Shown in pieces: positions 1 to 8,355 of a DNA stretch of 64,000 nucleotides. Within the stretch, counting starts at the first letter, position 1. Every line of letters starts with the position of its first letter. Location: positions 1 to 64,000 of the forward strand of contig JAHDBV010000018.1 of NCBI GenBank assembly GCA_020630195.1, in the 5' to 3' direction. The DNA is from Acidimicrobiales bacterium (GTDB lineage Bacteria > Actinomycetota > Acidimicrobiia > Acidimicrobiales > SZUA-35). A program made the position numbers and the translations under genes. The notes beneath the pieces are model-generated. The model saw only the letters and a list, made by a program, of their open reading frames with translations. It made no database searches and was not told the DNA's origin.

Positions 1-73
1 CGGCACCTTCGCCACCCTGGATGTCGATGACGACGAGCACCGGGTTGCCTTCGAGAATCGCACGTGTCGGCAT
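1..73 (-). CDS. Isochorismatase-family cysteine hydrolase, N-terminal fragment
   Basis: Read on the minus strand from the ATG at 73, the first 24 codons give MPTRAILEGNPVLVVIDIQG and then GEGA before the window ends. The segment VLVVIDIQ-G is the first beta strand and catalytic-Asp motif of isochorismatase-like hydrolases (nicotinamidases, N-carbamoylases and relatives). Catalytic Lys and Cys would lie outside the window. It is divergent from the lipoprotein gene that starts at 146. The family call rests on one short motif, so substrate cannot be guessed. Confidence 0.6.
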   Translation of the reverse strand, partial: MPTRAILEGNPVLVVIDIQGGEGA

Positions 74-133
74 CCCGGGAGTCTGCCGCAGATCGGCGAC
101 GCCGGCTCGGGCGATCGGCCTGATGGGGTGGGC

Positions 134-139
134 TACCGT
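134..139 (+). promoter_or_regulatory. Putative -10 element (TACCGT), leaderless start at 146
   Basis: TACCGT fits the actinobacterial TAnnnT -10 consensus and is followed by exactly six bases and then ATG at 146. That spacing would put the first transcribed base at the A of the start codon. It is the reason for preferring ATG 146 over the GTG at 128. No convincing -35 is visible. Confidence 0.4.
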
Positions 140-145
140 TTTCGG

Positions 146-931
146 ATGGCCACGCCCGATCGCCTCTCCCTCGTCAAGCCCGCAGGGTTCGCCATCGTGG
201 CGGCGCTCGTGCTCGCCGCATGCGGCGCTGCCGATGACGCGCCTGCCGCCCAGCCGACGACCACGGCGACCACGACGACCACGACGACCACGACGACCGA
301 GGCCGAGACCAGCAGCACCGCCGAGACCACCACGACGACCGAGGCGGCGACCACGACGACCACCTCGCCGTTTCTCGTCGACCGGTTGGCGGCGGCGAAC
401 GGCGCCGCCGAGACCTCCCAGCAGGCGACGGTGACCGGGCAGCTGCCGGTGCGCACCTTCGACCCGGTCACCCTCGACGAGCCCGGCACGATCGCCGGGG
501 TCGTGTGGCGGGGCATCTATTCGTTCTGCCAGGACCGCGATGGAGTCCCGGACCCCCATGCGTCGGGCTTCCTGGTCGAGTTCTACGCCGATGCGGGAGA
601 CGGAACGCCCGACCGGACCGAGCCGGTGTTCTCCGAGCGTTTCACGCCTGACGCCACAGCCGAGACCTTCGACGACACCGTCGACCAGGCCTGTGTCGAT
701 CGTCCCGAGTCGACCTGGGCCTTCTACGACTACGAGGTCGCCCTGACCGAGCCGTTCGTGATCGACGAGCCCGGCACCATCTGGCTGATGATCCAGGCCG
801 TGACGCCGGGCTTCGACACGTATTGGGGTTGGGAGTCGGCCGGTGGCCAGATCGCCTCGCTGCAGGAGTTCAACGGCGAGCTCTACCCGGTGACCACCGG
901 CAGCCGGGCCGTCGCGCTCATCCGAGGCTGA
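146..931 (+). CDS. Secreted lipoprotein with Thr-rich stalk and beta-sandwich domain
   Basis: A 261-residue protein. Residues 1-26 form a lipoprotein signal peptide with lipobox LAAC (Cys26). Residues about 33-75 are a Thr/Glu/Ala stalk with long runs of Thr encoded by ACC/ACG repeats. The rest is one globular domain containing WRGIYS, FLVEFYAD, YDYEVALTEPFVI, GTIWLMIQ and WGWES, the alternating pattern of extracellular beta-sandwich modules found in many secreted bacterial proteins. I do not recognise a specific function; a cell-surface or adhesive role is plausible. GTG at 128 is in frame, but the -10-like element at 134 favours ATG 146. It ends 4 bases before the convergent PhyH gene. Confidence 0.75.
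   Translation: MATPDRLSLVKPAGFAIVAALVLAACGAADDAPAAQPTTTATTTTTTTTTTEAETSSTAETTTTTEAATTTTTSPFLVDRLAAANGAAETSQQATVTGQLPVRTFDPVTLDEPGTIAGVVWRGIYSFCQDRDGVPDPHASGFLVEFYADAGDGTPDRTEPVFSERFTPDATAETFDDTVDQACVDRPESTWAFYDYEVALTEPFVIDEPGTIWLMIQAVTPGFDTYWGWESAGGQIASLQEFNGELYPVTTGSRAVALIRG
258..363 (+). repeat. ACC/ACG simple repeat coding the Thr-rich stalk
   Basis: Near-tandem ACGACC hexamers, interrupted by an acidic segment, encode the poly-Thr linker of the lipoprotein at 146. It is a low-complexity coding repeat, probably variable in length between strains, and not a mobile or CRISPR repeat. Confidence 0.6.
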
Positions 932-935
932 CGAC

Positions 936-1556
936 TCAGCGCACGCCCTCGCCGCGTTCGATCCGCCAGACGATCTGGAGGGCGGGCCGGTCCGCGTCGC
1001 TCGCGTTGGGCGTGCCCGAGTGCAGGAGGTGGCCGTCGAACACGAGGGCGTCGCCCGCGTCGAGCCGCACGACGAACTCGTCGGGGTGGTGCTCGAGTCC
1101 GCCGGCTCGACGCTGGAGGTCGGGGCGTCGGTGCGAACCGGGGATCACCCGTGTCCCACCGTTGCGGTCGTCGATCGCACAGAGGGCGACGATGGCGGTG
1201 AGCGTCGTCGGGGCCTGCCCGGGGGAGCGGGCCACGTCGTCGGTGTGGAGCCGCTGCCCGCCGAAGCCGGGCTGTGGTGTCCTGGCCGAGACCTGTGAGG
1301 CGGCCACGGAGGACCCCAGATGGGTGTGCACGACGGAGGTGAGTGCGGGGTGGTCGAGCAGTGACGCCACGACCTCGCTCCGTTCGTCGAGCCGGTGCAG
1401 ATGACGCGTGCCCGCCTCGGCCCGCTCACCGGCCGGTCGCTCCTCGGCCGGTGTCGTGCGGAGCCGTTCGAGATCCCGGAGGAGCTGGTCGACGGCCTCG
1501 CGCTCGAGGAGCCCGGTCAGGATCGTGTAGCCGTCGTGGTCGAGCGAGCCCGTCAT
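936..1556 (-). CDS. Phytanoyl-CoA dioxygenase (PhyH) family protein
   Basis: A 206-residue non-heme Fe(II)/2-oxoglutarate oxygenase. It begins MTGSLDHDGYTILTGLL, the usual PhyH opening. The iron site is seen as HTDD (His-x-Asp facial-triad motif) and the distal His in FDGHLLHSGTPN, with GGTRVIPGSH between them and an Arg-rich C-terminus for 2-oxoglutarate. The full double-stranded beta-helix core is present, although the protein is shorter than many relatives. The start ATG 1556 is preceded by a TACGGT -10-like element with a 7-base gap; GTG 1565 is an alternative. Substrate is unknown; family members hydroxylate phytanoyl-CoA or small molecules. It is divergent from the hydrolase at 1659. 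Confidence 0.85.
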   Translation of the reverse strand: MTGSLDHDGYTILTGLLEREAVDQLLRDLERLRTTPAEERPAGERAEAGTRHLHRLDERSEVVASLLDHPALTSVVHTHLGSSVAASQVSARTPQPGFGGQRLHTDDVARSPGQAPTTLTAIVALCAIDDRNGGTRVIPGSHRRPDLQRRAGGLEHHPDEFVVRLDAGDALVFDGHLLHSGTPNASDADRPALQIVWRIERGEGVR

Positions 1557-1563
1557 CGCCGTC

Positions 1564-1569
1564 ACCGTA
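1564..1569 (-). promoter_or_regulatory. Putative -10 element (TACGGT), leaderless PhyH start
   Basis: On the minus strand TACGGT lies seven bases upstream of ATG 1556, matching the leaderless spacing seen elsewhere in this window. It supports ATG 1556 over GTG 1565. Confidence 0.4.
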
Positions 1570-1658
1570 CGACGCCGCCCTCCATGGCTCGATCCGATTT
1601 CGACGGGTTCGAGGACGCATTGGGCAGCGAGGCCGGAGCGACGCGTCAGGATGACGTC

Positions 1659-2642
1659 ATGGACGATCTGGAACTCCGAGCGATCGATCTCGGCGACGTG
1701 ACCCTGTCGACGGTGGTGCACGGCCCCGAGGCCGGCCCGGCGGTGGTGCTGCTGCACGGGTTCCCCGAACTGGGCTACTCCTGGCGGCACCAGATCCGGC
1801 CCCTCGCCGAGGCGGGCTATCGGGTGGTCGTGCCCGATCAGCGGGGCTACGGCGCCAGCTCGATCCCGCCCGACGTGACCGACCACACGATCCACCACCT
1901 CGTCGGCGACGTCGTCGGGCTGATGGACGCGCTGTCGCTGCGCGATCCCGTCGTGGTGGGCCACGACTGGGGGGCCATCATCACGACCCACGTCGGCTTG
2001 GTCGTGCCCGAACGGGTGCGGGGGATCGCGACGATCTCGGTGCCGATGCTGCCGCCGCTCGACCAGTCGATCCTGCAGATCATCGACGGTCAACGTGCGG
2101 GCGGCTTCCACTACATGCGCTACTTCCAGGAGCCCGGCGAGGCCGAGGCCGCGCTCGACGGCGACCCGATCGGCTTCCTCCGCAAGATCCTCTGGTTCGC
2201 GTCCGGTGACCGTCCGGACGGACTCGTCGATCCCGACCCGGCGACCCAGACCACCTGGCTCGGCGACGTCGAGGTGCCCGACGGGCTGCCGCCTTGGCTC
2301 GACAGCGGCGACTTCGAGGCCTTCGCCCGTGCGTTCACCCGCAACGGATTCACCGGACCCCTCAACTGGTACCGGAACCTGCATCGCAACTGGGAACTGA
2401 CCCGGGCATGGCGGAACCGTCCGGTCGAGGTCCCCTCGGCGTTCATCGGTGGGTTGTCCGACTTCGTCGTGAACGGAGGTGTCGACGGTGAGGTCGGCGC
2501 AGGCGTGCAGTTCATGCAGGCGCTCTGCACCGACCTGCGGCGATGCGATCTGTTCGACGGGGTCGGGCACTGGACCCAACAGGAAGCACCCGAGCTCGTC
2601 AACGAGTCGCTGCTCGCGTTCCTCTCCGACGTGCACGGCTGA
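1659..2642 (+). CDS. Alpha/beta hydrolase, epoxide-hydrolase-like
   Basis: A 327-residue soluble hydrolase. HGFPELGYSWRHQ is the oxyanion-hole region of epoxide hydrolases and haloalkane dehalogenases. DQRGYGASS follows, and the nucleophile elbow is GHDWGA, with Asp as nucleophile rather than Ser, which is diagnostic of the epoxide hydrolase/dehalogenase group. A cap region with NWYRN and a C-terminal GVGHWTQQEAP carrying the catalytic His complete the fold. The ATG at 1659 has AGGA about seven bases upstream. Epoxide or haloalkane hydrolysis is the expected chemistry; the substrate is unknown. Confidence 0.85.
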   Translation: MDDLELRAIDLGDVTLSTVVHGPEAGPAVVLLHGFPELGYSWRHQIRPLAEAGYRVVVPDQRGYGASSIPPDVTDHTIHHLVGDVVGLMDALSLRDPVVVGHDWGAIITTHVGLVVPERVRGIATISVPMLPPLDQSILQIIDGQRAGGFHYMRYFQEPGEAEAALDGDPIGFLRKILWFASGDRPDGLVDPDPATQTTWLGDVEVPDGLPPWLDSGDFEAFARAFTRNGFTGPLNWYRNLHRNWELTRAWRNRPVEVPSAFIGGLSDFVVNGGVDGEVGAGVQFMQALCTDLRRCDLFDGVGHWTQQEAPELVNESLLAFLSDVHG

Positions 2643-2687
2643 GCGCGCCGTCGGCCCGGCGAGCTGGCCCCGCCGGGGTGTGTCCCC

Positions 2688-2693
2688 TACGTT
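2688..2693 (+). promoter_or_regulatory. Putative -10 element (TACGTT) for the acyl-CoA ligase
   Basis: TACGTT sits 32 bases before the GTG at 2726, giving a predicted leader of about 26 bases that contains GAGGGGA as ribosome binding site. No clear -35 is visible. Confidence 0.3.
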
Positions 2694-2725
2694 CGCCGCG
2701 GGACCACACGACGAGGGGACACGAC

Positions 2726-4270
2726 GTGAGCGACATCCTGACCATGCGGGCCGAGGCCCATCCCGACAAGGTCGCCGTCATCGACGACCGGCCGGGCCAG
2801 CCGGTGCGATCCATGACGTTCGCCGAGTTCAACGCCTACGTGGCCCGTCTCGCGAACGGCATCGTCGAGCGGGGTGTCCAGCCTGGTGATCGGGTCGTGT
2901 GGTGCGGGCTGAACAGCCTCGAGCTGCTGGCCATGATGCACGCCGCCCGCAAGGCGAAGGTCACCGCGGTGCCACTCAACTACCGCTTGAGCGACGAGGA
3001 GTCGGTCTACGTCGTCGACAACTCCGACGCCGTGCTCGTGTGGGCCGACGTCGAGTACGCCCCGCTGTTCTCACGCATCCGCGGTGAGATCCCCAAGGTG
3101 CGCGACGTCGTGATCTTCGGCGGCGATCCGCTCGACGGGCAGGAGCCCGAGTCGGCCCTGTTGTCGGCAGAGACCGCCGACCCGGCCATCGAGGCCGACA
3201 CGGCGGCCACGATGATCTACACCTCCGGCACCACCGGCGTGCCGAAGGGTGCCTACCGGCGTTCGGCCGCGATGCCCGAGCAGCGCCGGGCCATGTTCGA
3301 CTTCATCGGCTACACCGCCGACGACGTCTACATCACCTGCGGTCCGCTGTATCACTCCGGGCCGGGCGGCTTCGCCGGCTTCTCCCACGCGATGGGCAAC
3401 ACGATCGTGATCCAGCACAAGTTCGACGCCGAGGACTGGATGCGGCTCGTGTCGACCCATCGGGCGACCCACACGTTCTCGGCGCCCACCCCGATCCGGA
3501 TGGTCACGAACCTCCCGGCCGAGGTGAAGGACCGCTACGACGTCACGTGTATGCGGATCATGATGGCCAATGCGGCGCCGTGGCCGTTCCCGCTCAAGCA
3601 GGCCTACGTCGAGGACTTCCCGCCCGAGTCGTTGTGGGAGTGCTACGGCTCGACCGAGATGGGTGTGAACACGCTGCTCGCTCCGGCCGACCAGCTGCGC
3701 AAGCCGGGCTCGTGTGGCCTGCCGGCCCCGATGGTCGAGATCGCGCTGTTCGCGGACGACGGTACGGAGATCACCGAGCCGAACGTGCCGGGCGAGTTGT
3801 GGGTGCGGGCCTCGACCGTGATCGAGACCTATCACGGCGCCCAGGAGAAGTTCGACTCCGAACACCGCACCGACGGCTTCCACACCGTCGGCGACATCGC
3901 CTACCGCGACGACGAGGGCTACCTGTTCATCTGCGACCGCAAGAAGGACATGATCATCTCGGGTGGCATGAACATCTATCCCGCCGAGATCGAGGCGGCG
4001 CTCGAGCAGCACCCGGGCATCTACGAAGCGGCGGTGTTCGGCATCCCGTCGGAGGAGTGGGGCGAATCGGTGCACGCCTGTGTCGTGCGGACCGAGGCCG
4101 ACGGCATCGAGGACGAGGCCGCGGTCGAGGCCCACGCCCGTGACCTTCTCGCCGGCTACAAGGTGCCGCGATCGGTCGAGTTCATCGCCGAGATCCCGAA
4201 GACCGGGTCGAACAAGATCCTGAAGCGGGAGCTCCGCTCGAAGTACTGGGACGACGCCCGCACGATCTGA
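2726..4270 (+). CDS. AMP-dependent acyl-CoA synthetase (ANL superfamily)
   Basis: A 514-residue ligase of normal family length. It activates a carboxylic acid as acyl-AMP and then as its CoA thioester. Visible motifs are the P-loop MIYTSGTTGVPKGA, YGSTEMG, the hinge and core motif YRDDEGYLFICDRKKDMIISGG, NIYPAEIE, and the C-terminal lysine region KTGSNKILKRELR. The GTG start at 2726 has GAGGGG seven bases upstream. It resembles fatty-acid/steroid acyl-CoA ligases of the FadD type; the substrate cannot be fixed. It follows the epoxide-hydrolase-like gene by 83 bases and is convergent with the SRPBCC gene. Confidence 0.9.
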   Translation: MSDILTMRAEAHPDKVAVIDDRPGQPVRSMTFAEFNAYVARLANGIVERGVQPGDRVVWCGLNSLELLAMMHAARKAKVTAVPLNYRLSDEESVYVVDNSDAVLVWADVEYAPLFSRIRGEIPKVRDVVIFGGDPLDGQEPESALLSAETADPAIEADTAATMIYTSGTTGVPKGAYRRSAAMPEQRRAMFDFIGYTADDVYITCGPLYHSGPGGFAGFSHAMGNTIVIQHKFDAEDWMRLVSTHRATHTFSAPTPIRMVTNLPAEVKDRYDVTCMRIMMANAAPWPFPLKQAYVEDFPPESLWECYGSTEMGVNTLLAPADQLRKPGSCGLPAPMVEIALFADDGTEITEPNVPGELWVRASTVIETYHGAQEKFDSEHRTDGFHTVGDIAYRDDEGYLFICDRKKDMIISGGMNIYPAEIEAALEQHPGIYEAAVFGIPSEEWGESVHACVVRTEADGIEDEAAVEAHARDLLAGYKVPRSVEFIAEIPKTGSNKILKRELRSKYWDDARTI

Positions 4271-4277
4271 TCACGGT

Positions 4278-4292
4278 GGGCGGGTCCCGCCC
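4278..4292. terminator. Putative bidirectional terminator hairpin
   Basis: GGGCGGGTCCCGCCC lies in the 26-base gap between two convergent genes ending at 4270 and 4297. It is a perfect inverted repeat about one central base; a realistic hairpin has about five paired bases and a five-base loop. There is no U-tract, which is common in GC-rich actinobacteria. Confidence 0.45.
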
Positions 4293-4296
4293 GTCG

Positions 4297-4755
4297 TCAG
4301 CCCTCGCAGGCGGCGGCGAGGCGGGCGAGGGTCTCGGCCATGCCCGCCGCGTTGTGGGCCTCCCGGTCGGCCACACCCGAGATCTTGACGCTCCCGGCTC
4401 GGACGTCCTCGGGGCGGTGGTCCTTCGTGAACTCGGTGACCGTGCAGCCGGCGTCGGTCGGTGTGACCTCGTAGCCCCAGGTGGCGAACACGTAGCCGTT
4501 CCAGTCGCAGTCGAACGCGAACCGCTCACCGTCGACGAACTCGACGATCTCGGCCTCGGTCGACCACTCCTTGTCGCCGTTTCGGTTCTTCCCGGTCCAG
4601 CGGGCTCCCAGCTCGGCGGTGTCGAAGCCCTCGTTCCACGAGGTCTCATAGGTCTCGGGCGACCACTCACCCATGCGGGTGATGTCGGTGAGCGCGGCCC
4701 ACACGGTGGCGGCGGGGGCGTTGATGTCGCGTGAGACGCTGAGGTCGGGTTCCAT
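4297..4755 (-). CDS. SRPBCC (START/polyketide-cyclase-like) protein
   Basis: A 152-residue protein starting MEPDLSVSRDINAPAATVWAAL. The INAPAATVWAALTDITRMGEWSP opening is the classic SRPBCC beta1-helix signature of hydrophobic-ligand-binding proteins. A central GxxW strand series and a C-terminal amphipathic helix complete the helix-grip fold. ATG 4755 is preferred over the in-frame GTG 4764 because a TAGCGT -10 element lies 7 bases upstream. It is 28 bases downstream of the MFS gene but may have its own promoter. No enzymatic residue can be assigned. Confidence 0.8.
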   Translation of the reverse strand: MEPDLSVSRDINAPAATVWAALTDITRMGEWSPETYETSWNEGFDTAELGARWTGKNRNGDKEWSTEAEIVEFVDGERFAFDCDWNGYVFATWGYEVTPTDAGCTVTEFTKDHRPEDVRAGSVKISGVADREAHNAAGMAETLARLAAACEG

Positions 4756-4762
4756 GCCTCGC

Positions 4763-4768
4763 ACGCTA
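4763..4768 (-). promoter_or_regulatory. Putative -10 element (TAGCGT), leaderless start at 4755
   Basis: TAGCGT on the minus strand precedes ATG 4755 by seven bases, in the short gap after the MFS gene. It suggests that the SRPBCC gene can be transcribed independently of the upstream operon. Confidence 0.4.
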
Positions 4769-4782
4769 GGTCGCGTCGCGGC

Positions 4783-6063
4783 TCAGGTGCCAGGGTGCTC
4801 CCGGGGCACGGTGCGCAGGATCACCAGGTGCAGCACGATCACGGCGGCCATCGAGAAGCAGCCCATGACGATGAGGGTCGTGCGGAGCCCGATCACATCG
4901 GCGACGGCACCGAGGGGCGCCGCGAAGATCCCGAACGCGGAGAAGCCGAGCATCTGCAACGACTGCACTCGGCCGTGGTACTGCTCCTCGGCCCGGAGCA
5001 GCACGAGCGAGTTGTTCAGCGCCTGGAACGCCGCGTTCGCGGCGCCGGTGAGCAGGACGACGAGGAGTGCGGCCTCGATCGTCGGGGTCACCCCGAGGAG
5101 CACGACGAAGGCGCCGAAGGCGATCGCCACGACGGCGACGGTGTGATCACCGAGGTCCTTCGTGCCGCGACGAGCGATGACGAGCGACGAGACGACGGCG
5201 CCGATGGCTCCGGTGGTCGACAGGAAGCCGAGCCATTCGGCCGATCGGTCGAACACGTCGTCGACGAGCGAGGCCAGGAAGGCCACGTAGGGAAAGGCCG
5301 TGGCCACCACCGTGATGCCCATCAGCACGGGCCAGAGCACGGGTGGGGTCGAGCGCACGTATCGCAGGCCGTCGACGAGGTCGCCCAACGGCGACCGGGT
5401 CGAGCCCGTCGCCCGGGGCAGGCCGGGTGGCAGGGAGACGGCGAGGGCGATCGACACGAGCAGCAGGGCGGCGACCGCGAGGTAGACCGCCGTGGCGCCG
5501 AGTGTCTCGATGCCGATGACCGCTCCGGCGATCGACGGACCGAGCACCCGGGTGCCGTTCATCGAGATCTGTGCGAGGAGGATGGCGTTGGTGAGCCGCT
5601 CCCGGCCGACGAGCTCGGCCGAGAACGCCATCCGTGTCGGCGCCATCAGCGAGAACGCCGCCCCCTGGAGCACCGACGACCCGACGAGCATCCAGAACTC
5701 GAGCCGGTCGGCCAGCAGGGCACCGGCGACGAACGCGGCGGGGAGCCACATCATCGAGATCGAGGTGACGAGGACCAGCCGCTTCGGGAAGCGGTCGGCG
5801 GCGATCCCGCCGACCGGGGTGAAGATCAGCATCGGCACACCCATGGCGAGCAGCACGAGGCCGAGGGCGGAGTTCCGCTGTGTCAGGTCGAACGCGAGAA
5901 AGCTCCGGACCGTCGTTTGCATCGCGACCGCGGCGAAGGTGAACAGGCCGGCCAGCCAGAGCCGCCGGTAGGTCGGGATCCGGAGGCTCGAGAACGTGCC
6001 CTCGGCCGGGGCCGCCGGCTCGGGCGCGGCGGTGTTCGTGTCGGTCGCGTCGGTGTCGGTCAC
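4783..6063 (-). CDS. MFS transporter (EntS/MFS_3-like)
   Basis: A 426-residue inner-membrane exporter-type major facilitator. An acidic/Ala-rich N-terminal tail of about 20 residues leads to LRIPTYRRLWLAGLF, the hallmark of the MFS_3/EntS group. GGIAADRFPKRLVLV is the loop 2-3 motif A. About 12 hydrophobic helices follow in two halves around a central RSPLGDLVDGLRYV loop. It overlaps the upstream PPOX gene by 4 bases (ATGA), so the two are translationally coupled. Relatives export siderophores or drugs; the substrate here is unknown. Confidence 0.85.
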   Translation of the reverse strand: MTDTDATDTNTAAPEPAAPAEGTFSSLRIPTYRRLWLAGLFTFAAVAMQTTVRSFLAFDLTQRNSALGLVLLAMGVPMLIFTPVGGIAADRFPKRLVLVTSISMMWLPAAFVAGALLADRLEFWMLVGSSVLQGAAFSLMAPTRMAFSAELVGRERLTNAILLAQISMNGTRVLGPSIAGAVIGIETLGATAVYLAVAALLLVSIALAVSLPPGLPRATGSTRSPLGDLVDGLRYVRSTPPVLWPVLMGITVVATAFPYVAFLASLVDDVFDRSAEWLGFLSTTGAIGAVVSSLVIARRGTKDLGDHTVAVVAIAFGAFVVLLGVTPTIEAALLVVLLTGAANAAFQALNNSLVLLRAEEQYHGRVQSLQMLGFSAFGIFAAPLGAVADVIGLRTTLIVMGCFSMAAVIVLHLVILRTVPREHPGT

Positions 6064-6605
6064 GCGATCGACTCCTCGAGGCCGGTCGGTGCGCCGTCGA
6101 GGCTGGTCGTGTTCTTGCGCCGCCAGTAGTCCCGGAGCTCGTCGTCCGACATGGCGGCGTAGAACGGTTCGAGGTCGGTGGCGCCACGGTCGTGGACGAC
6201 GGACATCTCGGGGACCCCGCTACCGCAGGACGACGTGACGAGCTCGACCGCGACGTCGAAGATCTGCCGTGACCCGCCGAGGGTCGGGAAGGATCCGAGT
6301 GCGTCCGCCCAGGCGTCGTCACGCGGGTGCAGGACCGTGGCGGTGCCGTAGACCCGCACGATCAGCGGGTCGGGGCCGATCGACATCCACATCAGGGTCA
6401 TCCGGCCGTTCTCGCCCACATGGGCGGCGGTCTCGTTGCCGCTGCCGGTCAGGTTGAGCCACCGGATCGTGCGCTCGTCGACGACCCGGAGTGTGTCCAT
6501 GCCCTTGGGGGAGACGTTGACCCGGCCATCGGCACCGGCGGTCGCGACGAAGAACAGCGGTTGGGCTTCGATGAACTCGACGCGGCTCGGCGTCAGTCGA
6601 TCCAT
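6060..6605 (-). CDS. Pyridoxamine 5'-phosphate oxidase family (PPOX) protein
   Basis: A 181-residue FMN- or F420-binding split-barrel protein. It starts MDRLTPSRVEFIEAQPLFFVATAGADGRVNVSPKG, the characteristic opening of this family. The segment NETAAHVGENGRMTLMW matches the second barrel motif. The C-terminal WRRKNTTSLDG tail is typical of actinobacterial members annotated only as PPOX family. A GGAG lies about 8 bases before ATG 6605. It lies between a flavin monooxygenase and an MFS transporter in one operon, which suggests a redox accessory role. Cofactor identity cannot be read from sequence. Confidence 0.85.
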   Translation of the reverse strand: MDRLTPSRVEFIEAQPLFFVATAGADGRVNVSPKGMDTLRVVDERTIRWLNLTGSGNETAAHVGENGRMTLMWMSIGPDPLIVRVYGTATVLHPRDDAWADALGSFPTLGGSRQIFDVAVELVTSSCGSGVPEMSVVHDRGATDLEPFYAAMSDDELRDYWRRKNTTSLDGAPTGLEESIA

Positions 6606-6630
6606 GGGGTGTCTCCGAACTGGGGGAGGG

Positions 6631-8271
6631 TCAGTGGCGTGGGCCCGTGAGGGTCACACCCTCGTACCCGGACTCGGTGATGGCATCGAGCTTGGCCTGG
6701 TACTTGGGGGAGCCGCCGTTGTAGATGAGGTGGCGCATGGTGCCCTCCTCGTGGCCCTCCACGTTGGAGTTGTATCCGGTGAACCAGCCCTTCGCCTTGC
6801 GGAGCAGCATCATCTCGTACATCTGCTTGACGTGATCGACCCAGGCCCGCTCGGCCTCTTCGGTCGCTTCGATCCTCGTGATGCCGTGGGCTCGGGCGTG
6901 GTCGAGCAGGCCGGTGAGCCAGGCGACACCGGTCTCGATGCCTCGGGGGAAGTTGGTGGACGCGTTGCCCGACTGCGGGCCGGCGACCATCAGCAGATTG
7001 GGGAAGCCGTGTGTCATCACCCCCATGAACGTGGCGGGATCGTCCCGCCACTTGTCGCGCAGCGTGACCCCGTCGACTCCTTCGACGTGGATCTTGTCGA
7101 AGGCGCCCGTGATGGCGTCGAAGCCGGTGGCGTAGACGATGAGGTCGAACTCCCGGTGGGCGTCGGTGGTGGCGATGCCGGTCTCGGTGATCTCGACGAT
7201 CGGCGTCTCGGAGACATCGACGAGATGCACGTTGGGCCGGTTGTAGGCCTCGAAGTAGTTCGTCTCCATCGGGACCCGCTGGTACCCGAACCCGTGATCG
7301 GTGGGGATCAGCTTCTCGGCGACGGTCGGGTCGTCGACGCGTTGGCGGATCCGCTCGGCGATGTAGTCCGAGAAGATCCGATTGGCCTCCTCGTCGATGA
7401 AGATCTCGACGAAGTTCTGGAGCCAGATCGCGAACCCCGGCTCGTCGTAGAGCCGGTCCCACAACTCGAAGCGCTCGGCCTCGGTCACTTCCCAGAAGCC
7501 TCGCCGGTCGGGCTCGTGCACGAACCCTCCGGGTGTGCGGGCACAGACCTCGAAGATCTCGTCGTAACGATCGCGGATCTCGTCCATCTCGGCGGGGGAG
7601 ATCGGGGCGTTGTTCAGCGGGGCCGACCAGTTCGGGCGTCGCTGGAACACGTGCAGCTCGGCGACCTTGTCCTGGATCTCGCCGATCACCTGGATCCCGG
7701 TGGCACCCGTGCCGATCACGGCGACACGCAGCTCGCTCAGGTCGAGCGGCTCGGCCGGCCAGTCGTGGGTGTGGAAGCTGCGGCCGGTGAAGCGTTCCAC
7801 ACCGGGGTAACGGGGCGGCGTGGGCACCGTGAGCAGGCCGATGGCGGTGATGACGATCGGGGTCCGGATCGTTCGCCCGTCGGTGAGGGTGACGGTCCAT
7901 TCCGTGGCGTCGTCGTTCCAGACGAGCGACTCGACGTGGCAGTCGAAGTGCATGAACCGCCGGAGGTCGTAGGTGTCGGCGACGGTCTGGAGGTACCGCA
8001 GGTTCTCGGGTTGGCCCGAGAAGTGTTCCTTCCAATGCCAGGTCTCGAGGATCTCGGTCGCCCACGAGTAGCCGTAGCTGTACGACTCGGAGTCGAACCG
8101 GGCGCCGGGATAGCGGTTCCAGAACCACGTGCCGCCGAGGTCGGCGCCCGACTCGATGACGACGGCGTCGATGCCGCGGTCGGTGAGCTCTTTGATCTGG
8201 TGGATGCCGGCCACACCGGCGCCGATGACCACGGCCTCGTGTCGATCGGCGAGTGCGTGCGGTCCGGGCAT
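6631..8271 (-). CDS. Baeyer-Villiger-type flavin monooxygenase
   Basis: A 546-residue FAD/NADPH enzyme. The first Rossmann motif is VVIGAGVAGIHQIKELTDRG and the second is VAVIGTGATGIQVIGEI. Between them lies FHTHDWP, a form of the BVMO fingerprint FxGxxxHxxxW (here RFTGRSFHTHDW). GTWFWNRYPGARFDSES is the canonical substrate/FAD segment of BVMOs. The start ATG 8271 has GAGGAT six bases upstream. It is the first gene of a minus-strand operon with the PPOX and MFS genes. BVMOs turn ketones into esters or lactones, which the many hydrolases nearby could open. The natural ketone is unknown. Confidence 0.9.
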   Translation of the reverse strand: MPGPHALADRHEAVVIGAGVAGIHQIKELTDRGIDAVVIESGADLGGTWFWNRYPGARFDSESYSYGYSWATEILETWHWKEHFSGQPENLRYLQTVADTYDLRRFMHFDCHVESLVWNDDATEWTVTLTDGRTIRTPIVITAIGLLTVPTPPRYPGVERFTGRSFHTHDWPAEPLDLSELRVAVIGTGATGIQVIGEIQDKVAELHVFQRRPNWSAPLNNAPISPAEMDEIRDRYDEIFEVCARTPGGFVHEPDRRGFWEVTEAERFELWDRLYDEPGFAIWLQNFVEIFIDEEANRIFSDYIAERIRQRVDDPTVAEKLIPTDHGFGYQRVPMETNYFEAYNRPNVHLVDVSETPIVEITETGIATTDAHREFDLIVYATGFDAITGAFDKIHVEGVDGVTLRDKWRDDPATFMGVMTHGFPNLLMVAGPQSGNASTNFPRGIETGVAWLTGLLDHARAHGITRIEATEEAERAWVDHVKQMYEMMLLRKAKGWFTGYNSNVEGHEEGTMRHLIYNGGSPKYQAKLDAITESGYEGVTLTGPRH

Positions 8272-8355
8272 GTGTCGATCCTCCCCGCGGCTCCGGAAAC
8301 GGGGCAAGTCCGCCACGGCGTCGGGGCGGGCGTCCCCTGATGGCAGGATGCGGCG

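Noticed and set aside
258-363. Tandem hexamer repeat considered as CRISPR or mobile repeat
   Set aside because: It is in frame, codes a Thr-rich stalk, and has no spacers or flanking inverted repeats.
936-2636. Long minus-strand frame read as a single 566-residue protein
   Set aside because: Only the part from 1556 to 936 shows a real family (PhyH). The upstream part is antisense to the epoxide-hydrolase-like gene.
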